NCBI GenBank assembly: GCA_910587255.1
Contig: CAJUKT010000056.1
Coordinates: 1 to 35,976, forward strand
Direction: 5' to 3'
DNA length: 35,976 bases
From: an uncultured Oscillospiraceae bacterium
GTDB taxonomy: Bacteria; Bacillota; Clostridia; Oscillospirales; Oscillospiraceae
Shown: positions 1 to 7,612 of the stretch, in pieces
Layout of the letters: every line of letters begins with the position of its first letter
How positions within the stretch are numbered: the first letter of the stretch is position 1
The notes under the pieces: model-generated
The model's input: the letters and a program-made list of their open reading frames with translations, nothing else
Database searches by the model: none
What the model was told of the DNA's origin: nothing
Made by a program: the position numbers and the translations under genes

Positions 1-220
1 TGGCGGGTTTTGTCCAAGTCGGAGGGAAAGCGACCCGCCGCGCGGCCAATCCAAGCGTGACAAGAAGCGCGAGGATAGCCGCGCAGGGGAGCTTGGACCA
101 AAGCGAGGACAAAAGCCCAGCCGCCGCATAGCGGTGGCGGGTTTTGTCCAAGTCGGAGGGAAAGCGACCCGCCGCGCGGCCAATCCAAGCGTGACAAGGA
201 AGCGCGTGGATAGCCGCGCT
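1..220. repeat. Tandem intergenic repeat, ~134-bp unit
   Basis: The opening sequence starts again at 135 and is nearly identical for about 80 bases, giving a period of 134. Each unit carries the modules TTTTGTCC, AGCGTGACAA and GCGAGGACAAAAG. GGACAAAA (107-114) and TTTTGTCC (142-149) can pair, so unit junctions form a hairpin. Related units occur at the right edge and, inverted, between gyrA and gyrB. No gene is seen in 1-386 before noc; the only other content is two parS sites. Confidence 0.85.
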
Positions 221-225
221 TCTCC

Positions 226-265
226 GTTTCACGTGAAACAGCGGATGGTGCGTTTCACGTGAAAC
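226..265. promoter_or_regulatory. parS: Two parS sites upstream of noc
   Basis: The 14-base palindrome GTTTCACGTGAAAC occurs at 226-239 and 252-265. This is the core of the universal bacterial parS (TGTTTCACGTGAAACA), the site where ParB loads onto DNA. They lie 120-160 bases before the noc start and could also affect its expression. Confidence 0.95.
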
Positions 266-386
266 GCGCCGGGGCGGGCTCCATGCCCTGCGCCCCTTCG
301 GGCCCTCCCCTCTTCCCTTCGATGGATTTCGCCTCCCTGCCGGTGGTATCATAAAGCCACCTATACAAAAGCAGGGAGGCGTTTTT

Positions 387-1178
387 ATGTCCCTCTTCAC
401 AAAAGCAGCCAAGCGGCAGGTGCTGGATCTGCCTGTGGCCGAAATCCGCCCCAACCCCCGCCAGCCCCGGCGGGACTTCCCCCCCGGGGAGCTGGCTGAG
501 CTGGCTCTGTCCATCTCCCAGGTGGGGGTGCTCCAGCCCCTGACCGTCCGGCGCACCCCCGGGGGCTGGGAGCTCATCGCCGGGGAGCGCCGCCTCCGCG
601 CCGCCCAGCTGGCGGGCCTCCCCCGGGTGCCCTGCCTCCCCATGGAGGCGGACAGCGACGCCTCCGCCCTGCTGGCCCTGGTGGAGAACCTCCAGCGGCA
701 GGACCTCACCGTCTGGGAGGAGGCCGCCGCCCTGCGGCAGCTCATTGACCGCCACCACCTCTCCCAGGAGGAGGCCGCCCAGCGGGTGGGCAAGAGCCAG
801 TCCGCCGTGGCCAACAAGCTGCGGCTGCTCAAGCTGCCCGAGGACGTGATCGCCACCCTGCGCTCCCACCGCCTCACCGAGCGCCACGCCCGCTCCCTGC
901 TCCGGCTGGGCAGCCCGGAGGCCCAGCGCGCCGCCCTGGAGGAGATATTAAAGCGGGGGCTCAACGTGGCCCAGACCGAGGCATACATAGACCGTCTGCT
1001 CCAGAGCGGCACGGCCCCCCGCAAGGCCGCCCCGGTCTACCGCATCCGGGACGTGCGGCTGTTTCTCAACACGGTGAAGAGGAGCCTGGCGGTGATGCAG
1101 TCCGCCGGGGTAAACGCCCGCTGCGGCAAGGAGGAGACGGACCGGGAGATCACCCTCACCATCCACATCCCCAAATGA
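387..1178 (+). CDS. noc: Noc, nucleoid occlusion protein (ParB family CTPase)
   Basis: 263 aa, close to the length of Bacillus Noc. The ParB/Srx-like CTP-binding domain carries GERRLRAA (about 67-73) and ENLQRQDL (100-107); the helix-turn-helix region spans about 125-170. At the four positions known to separate Noc from ParB DNA specificity (173, 179, 184, 201 in Caulobacter ParB) it has Q138, K144, K149 and R166, all Noc-type. The short N-terminus MSLFTKAAKR could be a membrane-targeting amphipathic helix like that of Bacillus Noc (inference). An AGGGAGG ribosome site precedes the ATG. Noc binds NBS sites (near-palindrome ATTTCCCGGGAAAT) and keeps division off the nucleoid. I saw no exact NBS in this window. 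It sits before the parS array, parA and parB. Confidence 0.88.
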   Translation: MSLFTKAAKRQVLDLPVAEIRPNPRQPRRDFPPGELAELALSISQVGVLQPLTVRRTPGGWELIAGERRLRAAQLAGLPRVPCLPMEADSDASALLALVENLQRQDLTVWEEAAALRQLIDRHHLSQEEAAQRVGKSQSAVANKLRLLKLPEDVIATLRSHRLTERHARSLLRLGSPEAQRAALEEILKRGLNVAQTEAYIDRLLQSGTAPRKAAPVYRIRDVRLFLNTVKRSLAVMQSAGVNARCGKEETDREITLTIHIPK

Positions 1179-1202
1179 GCCCCCTGGCCCAGGCCACGGC
1201 CC

Positions 1203-1674
1203 GTTTCACGTGAAACATTCAGCCCTGCGGGAGGGGGAAAACCGTGGCGCACGCCAGCCCCCCTAGGCCCTGCCTTCTCCCGTCCCGTTTCACGTGAAAC
1301 ATCCGACGCCCCCAGAAGCCGACCCCAAGCCCCGCCGCAGCCGGGGCCGTTTCACGTGAAACATTCGGCCCTGCGGGAGGGGGAAAACCGTGGCGCACGC
1401 CAGCCCCCAGGCACAGGCCAGCGGCCCGCCCTCCCCTTCTCCGTTTCACGTGAAACATCCGGCGCCCCCAGAAGCCGACCCCGAGCCCCGCCGTAGCCGG
1501 GGCCGTTTCACGTGAAACATTCAGCCCTGCGGGAGGGGGAAAACCGTGGCGCACGCCAGCCCCCAGGCACAGGCCAGCGGCCCGCCCTCCCCTTCTCCGT
1601 TTCACGTGAAACATCCGACGCCCCCAGAAGCCGATCCCGAGCCCCGCCGCAGCCGGGGCCGTTTCACGTGAAAC
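1203..1674. repeat. parS: parS array: seven sites in a ~156-bp tandem repeat
   Basis: Perfect GTTTCACGTGAAAC cores lie at 1203, 1287, 1349, 1443, 1505, 1599 and 1661 (14 bases each). They sit in about three tandem units: 146 bp for the first, which lacks about 10 bp, then 156 and 156 bp. Each unit holds two sites, spaced alternately 94 (84 in unit one) and 62 bp. The spacer text between sites is nearly identical among units. No gene is seen in 1179-1814; the minus-strand open frame here is just translated repeat. The array is the likely main centromere, next to parA and parB. Confidence 0.96.
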
Positions 1675-1693
1675 ATTTTTGAATGATTCTCAG

Positions 1694-1721
1694 AAAGGCA
1701 GGCCCCCCTGCCTTTTTTATT
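1694..1721 (+). terminator. Intrinsic terminator between parS array and parA
   Basis: A perfect 9-bp stem (AAAGGCAGG at 1694-1702 with CCTGCCTTT at 1707-1715), loop CCCC, is followed by more T residues. It would stop transcription entering from noc through the array, leaving parA on its own promoter. Confidence 0.75.
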
Positions 1722-1732
1722 TTGCAAAATGG

Positions 1733-1761
1733 TTGAAATCACGCCCCGAACAGGATATAAT
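1733..1761 (+). promoter_or_regulatory. Sigma-A promoter of parA-parB
   Basis: TTGAAA at 1733-1738 and a perfect TATAAT at 1756-1761 are separated by 17 bases, about 50 bases before the parA start. Confidence 0.8.
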
Positions 1762-1814
1762 GAATTTTACTGCCCCAGTGCCGGGACTTCACAAAGAGAG
1801 AAGAGGGATGCCCC

Positions 1815-2576
1815 ATGGGCAAGACCATCGCCATTGTCAATCAAAAGGGGGGCGTGGGCAAAACCACGTCCTGCGTCAACCTGGCCGCCGCCCTCACCGC
1901 CCTGGGGGCCCGGGTGCTGGTGTGCGACTTCGACCCCCAGGGCAACGCCACCTCCGGCTTTGGCCTGGATAAGGGCCGCTCCCCCAGCGTCTATGATGTG
2001 ATCCTGGGGGACGCCCCCATGTCCAAGGCGGTGATCCATACCAAGTGGGGGGACGTGGTGCCCGCCAACAAGGCGCTGTCCGGGGCCACGGTGGAGCTCA
2101 TCGCCCTGGAGCGGCGGGAGTTCCGGCTGAAAGACGCCATCGAGGAGGTCAAGGGCAGCTATGACGTGATCTTCATCGACTGCCCCCCCTCCCTGGAGCT
2201 GCTCACCCTGGACGGGCTGTGCGCCGCCGACACCCTGCTGGTCCCCGTCCAGTGCGAGTACTACGCCCTGGAGGGCCTTTCCGACCTGCTGTACACCGTC
2301 CGCCTGGCCAAGCAGCGCCTAAACCCCTCCCTGGAGCTGGAGGGCGTGGTCCTCACCATGTACGACGGGCGGACAAACCTGTCCCTCCAGGTGGCGGAGG
2401 AGGTCAAGCGCCACTTCCCCGGCAAGGTGTACGCCTCGGTGATCCCCCGGAACGTCCGGCTGTCCGAGGCCCCCAGCCACGGCGTCCCCGTGTCCGTCTA
2501 CGACCCCCTCTCCCGGGGGGCGGAGGCCTATGAGGCGCTGGCCAGGGAATTTTTACAGAAAAACCCCCTGTCATAA
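1815..2576 (+). CDS. parA: ParA/Soj chromosome-partitioning ATPase
   Basis: 253 aa, the same length as Bacillus Soj. It starts with the deviant Walker A motif (KGGVGKTT, residues 11-18), followed by the DFDPQGN switch motif (~41-47) and Walker B (VIFIDCPPS, near residue 120). ParA binds DNA non-specifically as an ATP dimer and is recycled by ParB, moving or remodelling origins; in Firmicutes it also controls DnaA activity. The start is fixed by the Walker A position and by AGAGGG just upstream. parB begins 23 bases downstream, so the two are co-transcribed from the promoter at 1733. Confidence 0.96.
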   Translation: MGKTIAIVNQKGGVGKTTSCVNLAAALTALGARVLVCDFDPQGNATSGFGLDKGRSPSVYDVILGDAPMSKAVIHTKWGDVVPANKALSGATVELIALERREFRLKDAIEEVKGSYDVIFIDCPPSLELLTLDGLCAADTLLVPVQCEYYALEGLSDLLYTVRLAKQRLNPSLELEGVVLTMYDGRTNLSLQVAEEVKRHFPGKVYASVIPRNVRLSEAPSHGVPVSVYDPLSRGAEAYEALAREFLQKNPLS

Positions 2577-2599
2577 ACAAATAGAAAGGAATGAAGCAG

Positions 2600-3496
2600 A
2601 TGGCTATGGCCAAGGGTTTGGGAAAGGGCCTGGACGCCCTGATGGGCGACTCCGCCACCATGCAGAACCAGGAGGCCGGATCGGTAACCCTGCCCATCTC
2701 CCAGGTAGAGCCCGGGCTGAACCAGCCCCGAAAGTGGTTCGATGAAGACGCCCTGGCCGATCTGGCCGCCTCCATCCGGGAACACGGCATTATCCAGCCC
2801 CTCACAGTCCGGCGGCTGTCCACCGGGTACTATCAGATCATCGCCGGGGAGCGCCGCTGGCGGGCCGCCAAGCTGGCCGGCCGCCGGGAGGTGCCGGTGG
2901 TCATCATCGAGGCGGACGACCGGAAGGTGCTGGAGCTGGGCCTGATCGAAAACCTCCAGCGGGAAAACCTCAACCCGGTGGAGGAGGCGGAGGGCTACCT
3001 GGCCCTGCTCACCGACTTCGGGCTGACCCAGGAGGAGCTGGCCGCCCGGATGGGCAAGTCCCGCCCCGCCATCTCCAACGCCCTGCGGCTCACCGCCCTG
3101 CCCCCCTCCGTGCGGCAGCTGATGATCGAGGGCAGGCTGTCCGCCGGCCACGGCCGGGCGGTGCTCATGGTGGAGGGGGAGCAGGCCCAGGCCGCCTTCG
3201 CCCAAAGCATCGTGGACGAGGGCTGGAGCGTCCGACAGGCGGAGGCCAAGGCCAAGAACTTTGCCCTCCCCTCCAAGTGGGACCTGCCCCCGGAGAACAC
3301 CCCCGACCCCCACGAGATTTACACCAAGGCGGTGGAGCAGAGCCTGTCCCAGCGGCTGGGCCGGAAGGTGACCATCAAGAGCGGGGCCAAAAAGGGGCGG
3401 CTGGAGCTGGAATTCTACGACGTGGACGACCTGAACGACCTGTTGGACCTGCTGGAGCAGCTGCGTCCGTCGGCTGAAAAGGAGGTCGAGGCATGA
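2600..3496 (+). CDS. parB: ParB/Spo0J, parS-binding CTPase
   Basis: 298 aa from the ATG at 2600. An earlier ATG at 2591 touches the AAAGGA ribosome site, so 2600 (9 bases after it) is preferred. The N-terminus MAKGLGKGLDALMG is the usual ParB tail that stimulates ParA. The CTP-binding motif GERRWRAA (~83-90) and ENLQRENL follow. The HTH carries the ParB-type specificity residues R155, A161, A166 and G183, so this protein, rather than the Noc upstream, should be the reader of the 12 parS sites. ParB-CTP clamps slide from parS and recruit SMC. The stop overlaps the next ATG (ATGA, 3493-3496), implying translational coupling. Confidence 0.96.
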   Translation: MAMAKGLGKGLDALMGDSATMQNQEAGSVTLPISQVEPGLNQPRKWFDEDALADLAASIREHGIIQPLTVRRLSTGYYQIIAGERRWRAAKLAGRREVPVVIIEADDRKVLELGLIENLQRENLNPVEEAEGYLALLTDFGLTQEELAARMGKSRPAISNALRLTALPPSVRQLMIEGRLSAGHGRAVLMVEGEQAQAAFAQSIVDEGWSVRQAEAKAKNFALPSKWDLPPENTPDPHEIYTKAVEQSLSQRLGRKVTIKSGAKKGRLELEFYDVDDLNDLLDLLEQLRPSAEKEVEA

Positions 3497-4242
3497 ACGG
3501 GAAGGAACCCTTGGGCGTCCCCGCCGGGGGCGGCGGCCCGGACGGGCGCGGCCCCGGAGCCCCCGCAAGCCCGCCGTCCGGCCCGGCCGGGGAGGGCGCG
3601 CCGGGAAAGCAGGCTGAGGGACGCCCGGATGGAAATCCCGGACCGGAGCAGGCCCTGGACCGGCATGTTTCACGTGAAACATCACCGCATCCCCCCAATG
3701 GCAAGCGCTCCTCCTTCTATGTCTATCTGGCGGTGCTGTTCGGGGCGGCGTTTTTGATGCTGCTGCTGGCCTACTTCGTCCAGCGGCGCAACAACGAGAC
3801 CGCCCAGAGCGACCTGCGCTCCTCGTTCTCCGCCTCCCGGCAGGAGCTGATGGAGGAGATTGAGGGGCTGGAGGAGGAAAAGCAGGGGCTGCTGGCCGAA
3901 AAAGAGGGGCTCCAGGCCCAGCTCAGCGACGCACAGGCAAACCTGGACGGAGCGAACGCCCTCTATGAGGACCTCCTGGACGGCTACGACAAATATGTGG
4001 GATATACCTCCATTTTGCAGACGCTGTACGCCAGCGAGGTCAAGCTGGAGGCGCGGGACTTCGACGGCGCGGCCGCAACGCTGACCGATATGGAATACCA
4101 GTACTTTGTGGACACCATAGGAGACTACGATGCGGAGATGGAGCACTACAACCCGGAGGGGTTGTCCCTGCGTCCCCGCTTCGACGCCCTGGTGGAGGAA
4201 CTCACCCGGCGCGGTGCGCTGGACGAGAGCTGGGCCGGTTAG
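3493..4242 (+). CDS. Membrane-anchored coiled-coil protein of the par operon, unknown function
   Basis: 249 aa, no family recognised. Residues 1-72 are a Gly/Pro-rich, low-complexity cytoplasmic tail. One transmembrane helix follows at about 75-97 (FYVYLAVLFGAAFLMLLLAY). A Glu-rich coiled coil spans about 103-165, then a mixed C-terminal domain. With positive residues after the helix (QRR) and before it (NGKR) topology is uncertain. The start overlaps the parB stop by four bases. A perfect parS (3667-3680) lies inside the frame and encodes V59-S-R-E-T63 in the disordered tail. Position and architecture suggest a link between the segregation complex and the membrane, but this is inference. Confidence 0.8.
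   Translation: MNGKEPLGVPAGGGGPDGRGPGAPASPPSGPAGEGAPGKQAEGRPDGNPGPEQALDRHVSRETSPHPPNGKRSSFYVYLAVLFGAAFLMLLLAYFVQRRNNETAQSDLRSSFSASRQELMEEIEGLEEEKQGLLAEKEGLQAQLSDAQANLDGANALYEDLLDGYDKYVGYTSILQTLYASEVKLEARDFDGAAATLTDMEYQYFVDTIGDYDAEMEHYNPEGLSLRPRFDALVEELTRRGALDESWAG
3667..3680. promoter_or_regulatory. parS: parS site inside a coding sequence
   Basis: Perfect GTTTCACGTGAAAC flanked by T and A, which completes the 16-base consensus. It is read in frame as part of the tail of the membrane coiled-coil protein. Confidence 0.93.
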
Positions 4243-4244
4243 CC

Positions 4245-4258
4245 GTTTCACGTGAAAC
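4245..4258. promoter_or_regulatory. parS: parS site before serS
   Basis: Perfect 14-base core GTTTCACGTGAAAC, three bases past the stop of the preceding gene and 43 bases before serS. Confidence 0.93.
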
Positions 4259-4301
4259 GCGTCGGGACACAGCGCAACATCTACAGGAAAAAGGTGATTT
4301 T

Positions 4302-5603
4302 ATGTTAGACATCAAATTTGTCCGGGACAACCCAGAGATTGTCAAGGAAAACATCAAAAAGAAGTTCCAGGACGAAAAGCTCCCTCTGGTGGATGAGGTC
4401 ATCGAGCTGGACCGCCGCAACCGGGACGCCATGACGGGGGCCAACAACCTGCGCTCCGAGCGCAACAAGCTGTCCAAGCAGGTGGGGATGCTCATGGGCC
4501 AGGCCAAGAAGGACCCCTCCAAGCTGGAGGAGGCCGAGGACGCCAAGGCCCAGGTGAAGGCCAACGCCGACCGGCTGGCCCAGCTGGAGCAGCAGGAAAC
4601 CGAGCTGGCCGCGGAGATCCGCAGGATCATGCTCCAGATCCCCAACATCATCGACCCCTCCGTGCCCATCGGGAAGGACGACAGCGAGAACGTGGAGGTG
4701 GAGAAGTTCGGCGAGCCCATCGTCCCGGAGTTTGATATCCCCTACCACACCGATATTATGGAGCGCTTCGACGGGGTGGACATGGACGCGGCGGGCCGGG
4801 TGTCCGGCGCGGGCTTCTACTACCTGATGGGGGATATCGCCCGGCTCCACGAGGCGGTGCTGGCCTACGCCCGGGACTTCATGATCGGCAAGGGCTTCAC
4901 CTTCTGCGTCCCCCCCTTCATGATCCACGGCAATGTGGTGGAGGGCGTTATGTCCCAGACCGACATGGACGCCATGATGTACAAGATCGAGGGGGAGGAC
5001 CTGTACCTCATCGGCACCTCCGAGCACTCCATGATCGGCAAGTTCATCGACCAGATCATCCCCGAGGATAAGCTGCCCCAGACCCTCACCTCCTACTCCC
5101 CCTGCTTCCGCAAGGAAAAGGGCTCCCACGGCATCGAGGAGCGGGGCGTGTACCGCATCCACCAGTTTGAGAAGCAGGAGATGATCGTGGTATGCAAGCC
5201 CGAGGACTCCATGGACTGGTACGAGAAGATGTGGCGGTACAGCGTGGAGCTGTTCCGCTCCATGGATATCCCGGTACGCCAGCTGGAGTGCTGCTCTGGC
5301 GACCTGGCCGATTTGAAGGTCAAGTCCTGCGACATCGAAGCCTGGTCCCCCCGGCAGAAGAAGTATTTTGAGGTGTGTTCCTGCTCCAACCTGGGGGACG
5401 CCCAGGCCCGCCGCCTGAAAATGCGGGTGAAGGGGGAGGGCGGCGCCTATCTGCCCCACACCCTGAACAACACCGTGGCCGCCCCGCCCCGGATGCTCAT
5501 CGCCCTGCTGGAGAACAACCTTCAGGCCGACGGGTCGGTGAAGGTGCCCCAGGTGCTCCGCCCCTACATGGGCGGCCTGGCGGCGCTGACCCCCAAGCAC
5601 TGA
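4302..5603 (+). CDS. serS: Seryl-tRNA synthetase (divergent motif 2/3 form)
   Basis: 433 aa, normal SerRS length. Residues 1-110 form the N-terminal tRNA-binding coiled-coil arm (MLDIKFVRDNPEIV start); the class II catalytic core follows with the serine-pocket TxE (TSEHS). Motif 2 reads CFRKEKGSHGIEERGVYRIH, not the usual bacterial SEAGxAGRDTRGLIRxH, and motif 3 reads NNTVAAPPRMLIALLENN where most bacteria have NGSGLAxGR. A Thr in NNT at the serine-contact position and the loss of SGLA resemble archaeal and eukaryotic SerRS. The invariant motif 2 and 3 arginines are present, so it should be active. AGGAAAAAGG lies upstream; no T-box is seen. Confidence 0.93.
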   Translation: MLDIKFVRDNPEIVKENIKKKFQDEKLPLVDEVIELDRRNRDAMTGANNLRSERNKLSKQVGMLMGQAKKDPSKLEEAEDAKAQVKANADRLAQLEQQETELAAEIRRIMLQIPNIIDPSVPIGKDDSENVEVEKFGEPIVPEFDIPYHTDIMERFDGVDMDAAGRVSGAGFYYLMGDIARLHEAVLAYARDFMIGKGFTFCVPPFMIHGNVVEGVMSQTDMDAMMYKIEGEDLYLIGTSEHSMIGKFIDQIIPEDKLPQTLTSYSPCFRKEKGSHGIEERGVYRIHQFEKQEMIVVCKPEDSMDWYEKMWRYSVELFRSMDIPVRQLECCSGDLADLKVKSCDIEAWSPRQKKYFEVCSCSNLGDAQARRLKMRVKGEGGAYLPHTLNNTVAAPPRMLIALLENNLQADGSVKVPQVLRPYMGGLAALTPKH

Positions 5604-5605
5604 AT

Positions 5606-5619
5606 GTTTCACGTGAAAC
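5606..5619. promoter_or_regulatory. parS: parS site after serS
   Basis: Perfect GTTTCACGTGAAAC two bases after the serS stop; the last of the 12 cores and the closest to dnaA. Confidence 0.93.
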
Positions 5620-5667
5620 GCGGCAAAGCTGGCTCCACCCCATCTTATTGATTAAGGAGAAATCACT

Positions 5668-6039
5668 ATGAAAAAGTTCTGGAAAGCCCTGGGCCTCACC
5701 GCTCTGGCCGCCACGCTCATCCCCTACTACGTCGACGAGGACAAGGAGACCGGCTCCGTGACCGTGAAGGCCCTGTTCTGGAAGTTTACCAAAAAAACCG
5801 GTGCAGACGGCCAAAAGGATATCACCCTCAAATTCCTGTCCTTCGGCCCCGACGAGGAGGACAGCCTGTTCACCGACAACCCGGAGGAGGCCGTGCTCTT
5901 TGCCGACGACGACCCGGATGCCGCCGCCATCGCCGCGGAGGAAGCGGCCATTGCCGAACATGAGGCCGCCATCGCTGCGGAAGAGGAGGCCACCGCCCAG
6001 GAGGAGGCCGGCGAGGCCGATTTCGATCCCGAGCTGTAA
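5668..6039 (+). CDS. Small acidic protein, unknown function
   Basis: 123 aa, family not recognised. It starts with a short basic, hydrophobic segment (MKKFWKALGLTALAATLIPY) that could be a membrane anchor or uncleaved signal. A middle part contains short beta-like stretches (SVTVKALFWKF, DITLKFLSF), and residues ~85-123 are an Ala/Glu-rich acidic helix. AAGGAG lies 8 bases before the ATG. mscL starts 15 bases downstream, so both are probably one operon. Confidence 0.7.
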   Translation: MKKFWKALGLTALAATLIPYYVDEDKETGSVTVKALFWKFTKKTGADGQKDITLKFLSFGPDEEDSLFTDNPEEAVLFADDDPDAAAIAAEEAAIAEHEAAIAAEEEATAQEEAGEADFDPEL

Positions 6040-6054
6040 GGGAAGGCCGCACCA

Positions 6055-6435
6055 ATGAAAAAATTCTTCAACGAGTTCAAGCAGTTCATCGCCCGGGGAA
6101 ACGTGATGGACATGGCCGTGGGCGTCATCATCGGCGGGGCGTTCAACGGCATCATCACCTCCCTCATCAACTGCATCATCAACCCTGTGCTGGGCATGTT
6201 CGCCGGGGACGGCACCGCCCTGGCCGCCTCGCTGTCCTTCCGCCTGCCCGGCGGGGGCGAGTTGCTGCTGGGCAGCTTCCTCACCTCCGTGCTCAATTTC
6301 CTTGTGATGGCCTTTGTGGTGTTCTGCCTGGTGAAGGGGCTGAATAAGCTCCACCGCAAAAAGGAGGAGGCCCCCCTCCCCCGCCCGGGCCCTCCAATGA
6401 GGAAAAGCTGCTCATGGAAATCCGTGACCTCTTAA
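6055..6435 (+). CDS. mscL: MscL mechanosensitive channel, C-terminus frameshifted
   Basis: Large-conductance mechanosensitive channel that opens under hypo-osmotic shock. The N-terminal helix and first membrane helix (FKQFIARGNVMDMAVGVIIG) and the second membrane helix (ending FCLVKGLNKL) are typical. After KKEEA the reading frame becomes unlike MscL (PLPRPGPPMRKS) and stops at 6435. The other frame, reached by adding one base to the C run at 6371-6376, reads EEKLLMEIRDLLKEKGNG, the classic MscL C-terminal helix, and ends at 6455. So about 21 residues of the C-terminal bundle are lost by a one-base deletion, or by a base-call error. The channel pore itself is intact. Confidence 0.93.
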   Translation: MKKFFNEFKQFIARGNVMDMAVGVIIGGAFNGIITSLINCIINPVLGMFAGDGTALAASLSFRLPGGGELLLGSFLTSVLNFLVMAFVVFCLVKGLNKLHRKKEEAPLPRPGPPMRKSCSWKSVTS

Positions 6436-6447
6436 AGGAGAAGGGCA

Positions 6448-6870
6448 ATGGCTGACGAGACCAACCAGCAGAAGCATACCGGGGGCCCCACCCGTGCCCA
6501 GCCGCCAGGCGGGTCGCGCGGGGAGAGGAGGGACAGCGGAAGCGAGCCATGTGGAGCTTGTCCCGACAACGCCCCCGCCTCCTTTGAAAAGCGCACCGCC
6601 GCCTGGATGGGCGTGGCGTACATGCTCATGCTGCTGTTCATTTTAAACTTCACCCTGTTCACCGGGGGGCGGCAGCTGCCCGGCACCTTCCCCCTGTTCC
6701 TGGCGCCCGTGTCCGTGGCCCTGGCGGTGGTGGTGGCCCGCCGCATGAAAAACGGGACCGCCGCCGGAGGGACCGCAGGCGGGGCGGCGGTGCTGGCCGC
6801 GTGTGCCGCCGGGCTTCTCCTGGGCCTGGCGCTGGGCGTGCCCGCCCTGCTGGCCGCCCTGGGGGTGTGA
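6448..6870 (+). CDS. Small membrane protein, unknown function
   Basis: 140 aa, family not recognised. Residues 1-45 are a polar, low-complexity tail. Three membrane helices follow: about 52-70 (WMGVAYMLMLLFILNFTLF), 78-96 (FPLFLAPVSVALAVVVAR) and 108-138 (Gly/Ala-rich). The ATG overlaps the stop of the restored mscL frame (6453-6455), which suggests mscL and this gene were once translationally coupled. AAAGGAG lies 7 bases upstream. rsmG begins three bases after its stop. Confidence 0.7.
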   Translation: MADETNQQKHTGGPTRAQPPGGSRGERRDSGSEPCGACPDNAPASFEKRTAAWMGVAYMLMLLFILNFTLFTGGRQLPGTFPLFLAPVSVALAVVVARRMKNGTAAGGTAGGAAVLAACAAGLLLGLALGVPALLAALGV

Positions 6871-6873
6871 GCC

Positions 6874-7611
6874 ATGGAGGCACTGATCCGCACCGGCCTG
6901 GCCCAGCTTGGCCAGGCCGGACACGTCCCCCCAAACGCCCCCGCCCTGCTGGCCCGGTACGGGGAAATGCTGCTGGAGAAAAACCAGGTGATGAACCTCA
7001 CCGCCATCACCCAGCCCCAGGATGTGGCCACCCTCCACATGCTGGACTGCGCCGCCCTGCTGGGCTGCTGCGGCTTCACGGGAAAAACCCTCATCGACGT
7101 GGGCACCGGGGCGGGCTTCCCCGGGATGGTGCTGAAAATCCTCGTCCCCTCCCTGGAGGTCACCCTGCTGGACAGCCTGAACAAGCGCCTGGACTGGCTG
7201 GACCAGGTGGGACAGGCCCTGGGCCTGGAGGAGCTGGAGACCATCCACGCCCGGGCCGAGGAGGCGGGCCGCCACCCCGCCCTCCGGGAGCGGTTCGATT
7301 TCGCCGCCGCCCGGGCGGTGGCCGACCTGCGCCTGCTGTGCGAGCTGTGCCTGCCCTTCGTCAAGGTGGGCGGGCGCTTCCTGGCCATGAAGGGGCCCGA
7401 CTGCGGCGGCGAAATCCAGGACGCCCTGCCCGCCATCCATCTGCTGGGCGGGGAGATCGCCGGGCAGCTGGACTACGCCATCCCCCACACCCAGGTCACA
7501 CATCGGGTCATTGTGGTGCATAAAGTCACCCATTCCCCGGAAAAATATCCCAGACGGTGGGCGAAAATGCAGAAGTCGCCCCTCCAGCCGGGGCCAGCTC
7601 CCGGCAATTGA
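6874..7611 (+). CDS. rsmG: 16S rRNA m7G527 methyltransferase RsmG (GidB)
   Basis: 245 aa, close to Bacillus RsmG. The SAM-binding motif LIDVGTGAGFPGMVLKI lies at about 70-86, followed by the VTLLDSLNKRLDWL acidic strand and the family helix with FDFAAARAVADL. It methylates G527 of 16S rRNA; loss gives low-level streptomycin resistance. In Bacillus-like genomes rsmG directly precedes noc; here it lies 5.7 kb after noc in the same direction, with serS, mscL and others between. Confidence 0.95.
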   Translation: MEALIRTGLAQLGQAGHVPPNAPALLARYGEMLLEKNQVMNLTAITQPQDVATLHMLDCAALLGCCGFTGKTLIDVGTGAGFPGMVLKILVPSLEVTLLDSLNKRLDWLDQVGQALGLEELETIHARAEEAGRHPALRERFDFAAARAVADLRLLCELCLPFVKVGGRFLAMKGPDCGGEIQDALPAIHLLGGEIAGQLDYAIPHTQVTHRVIVVHKVTHSPEKYPRRWAKMQKSPLQPGPAPGN

Positions 7612-7612
7612 A

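Noticed and set aside
1219..1614. 131-aa minus-strand open frame in the parS region
   Set aside because: It is the translated tandem repeat (FHVKR and VSRET recur at each parS), with no ribosome site or family.
1203..1674. CRISPR array
   Set aside because: Units are about 156 bp with conserved spacers and parS cores, and no cas genes are present.
5668..6039. Signal-peptide lipoprotein or known toxin
   Set aside because: No lipobox Cys, no clear cleavage site, and no family pattern, so left as unknown.
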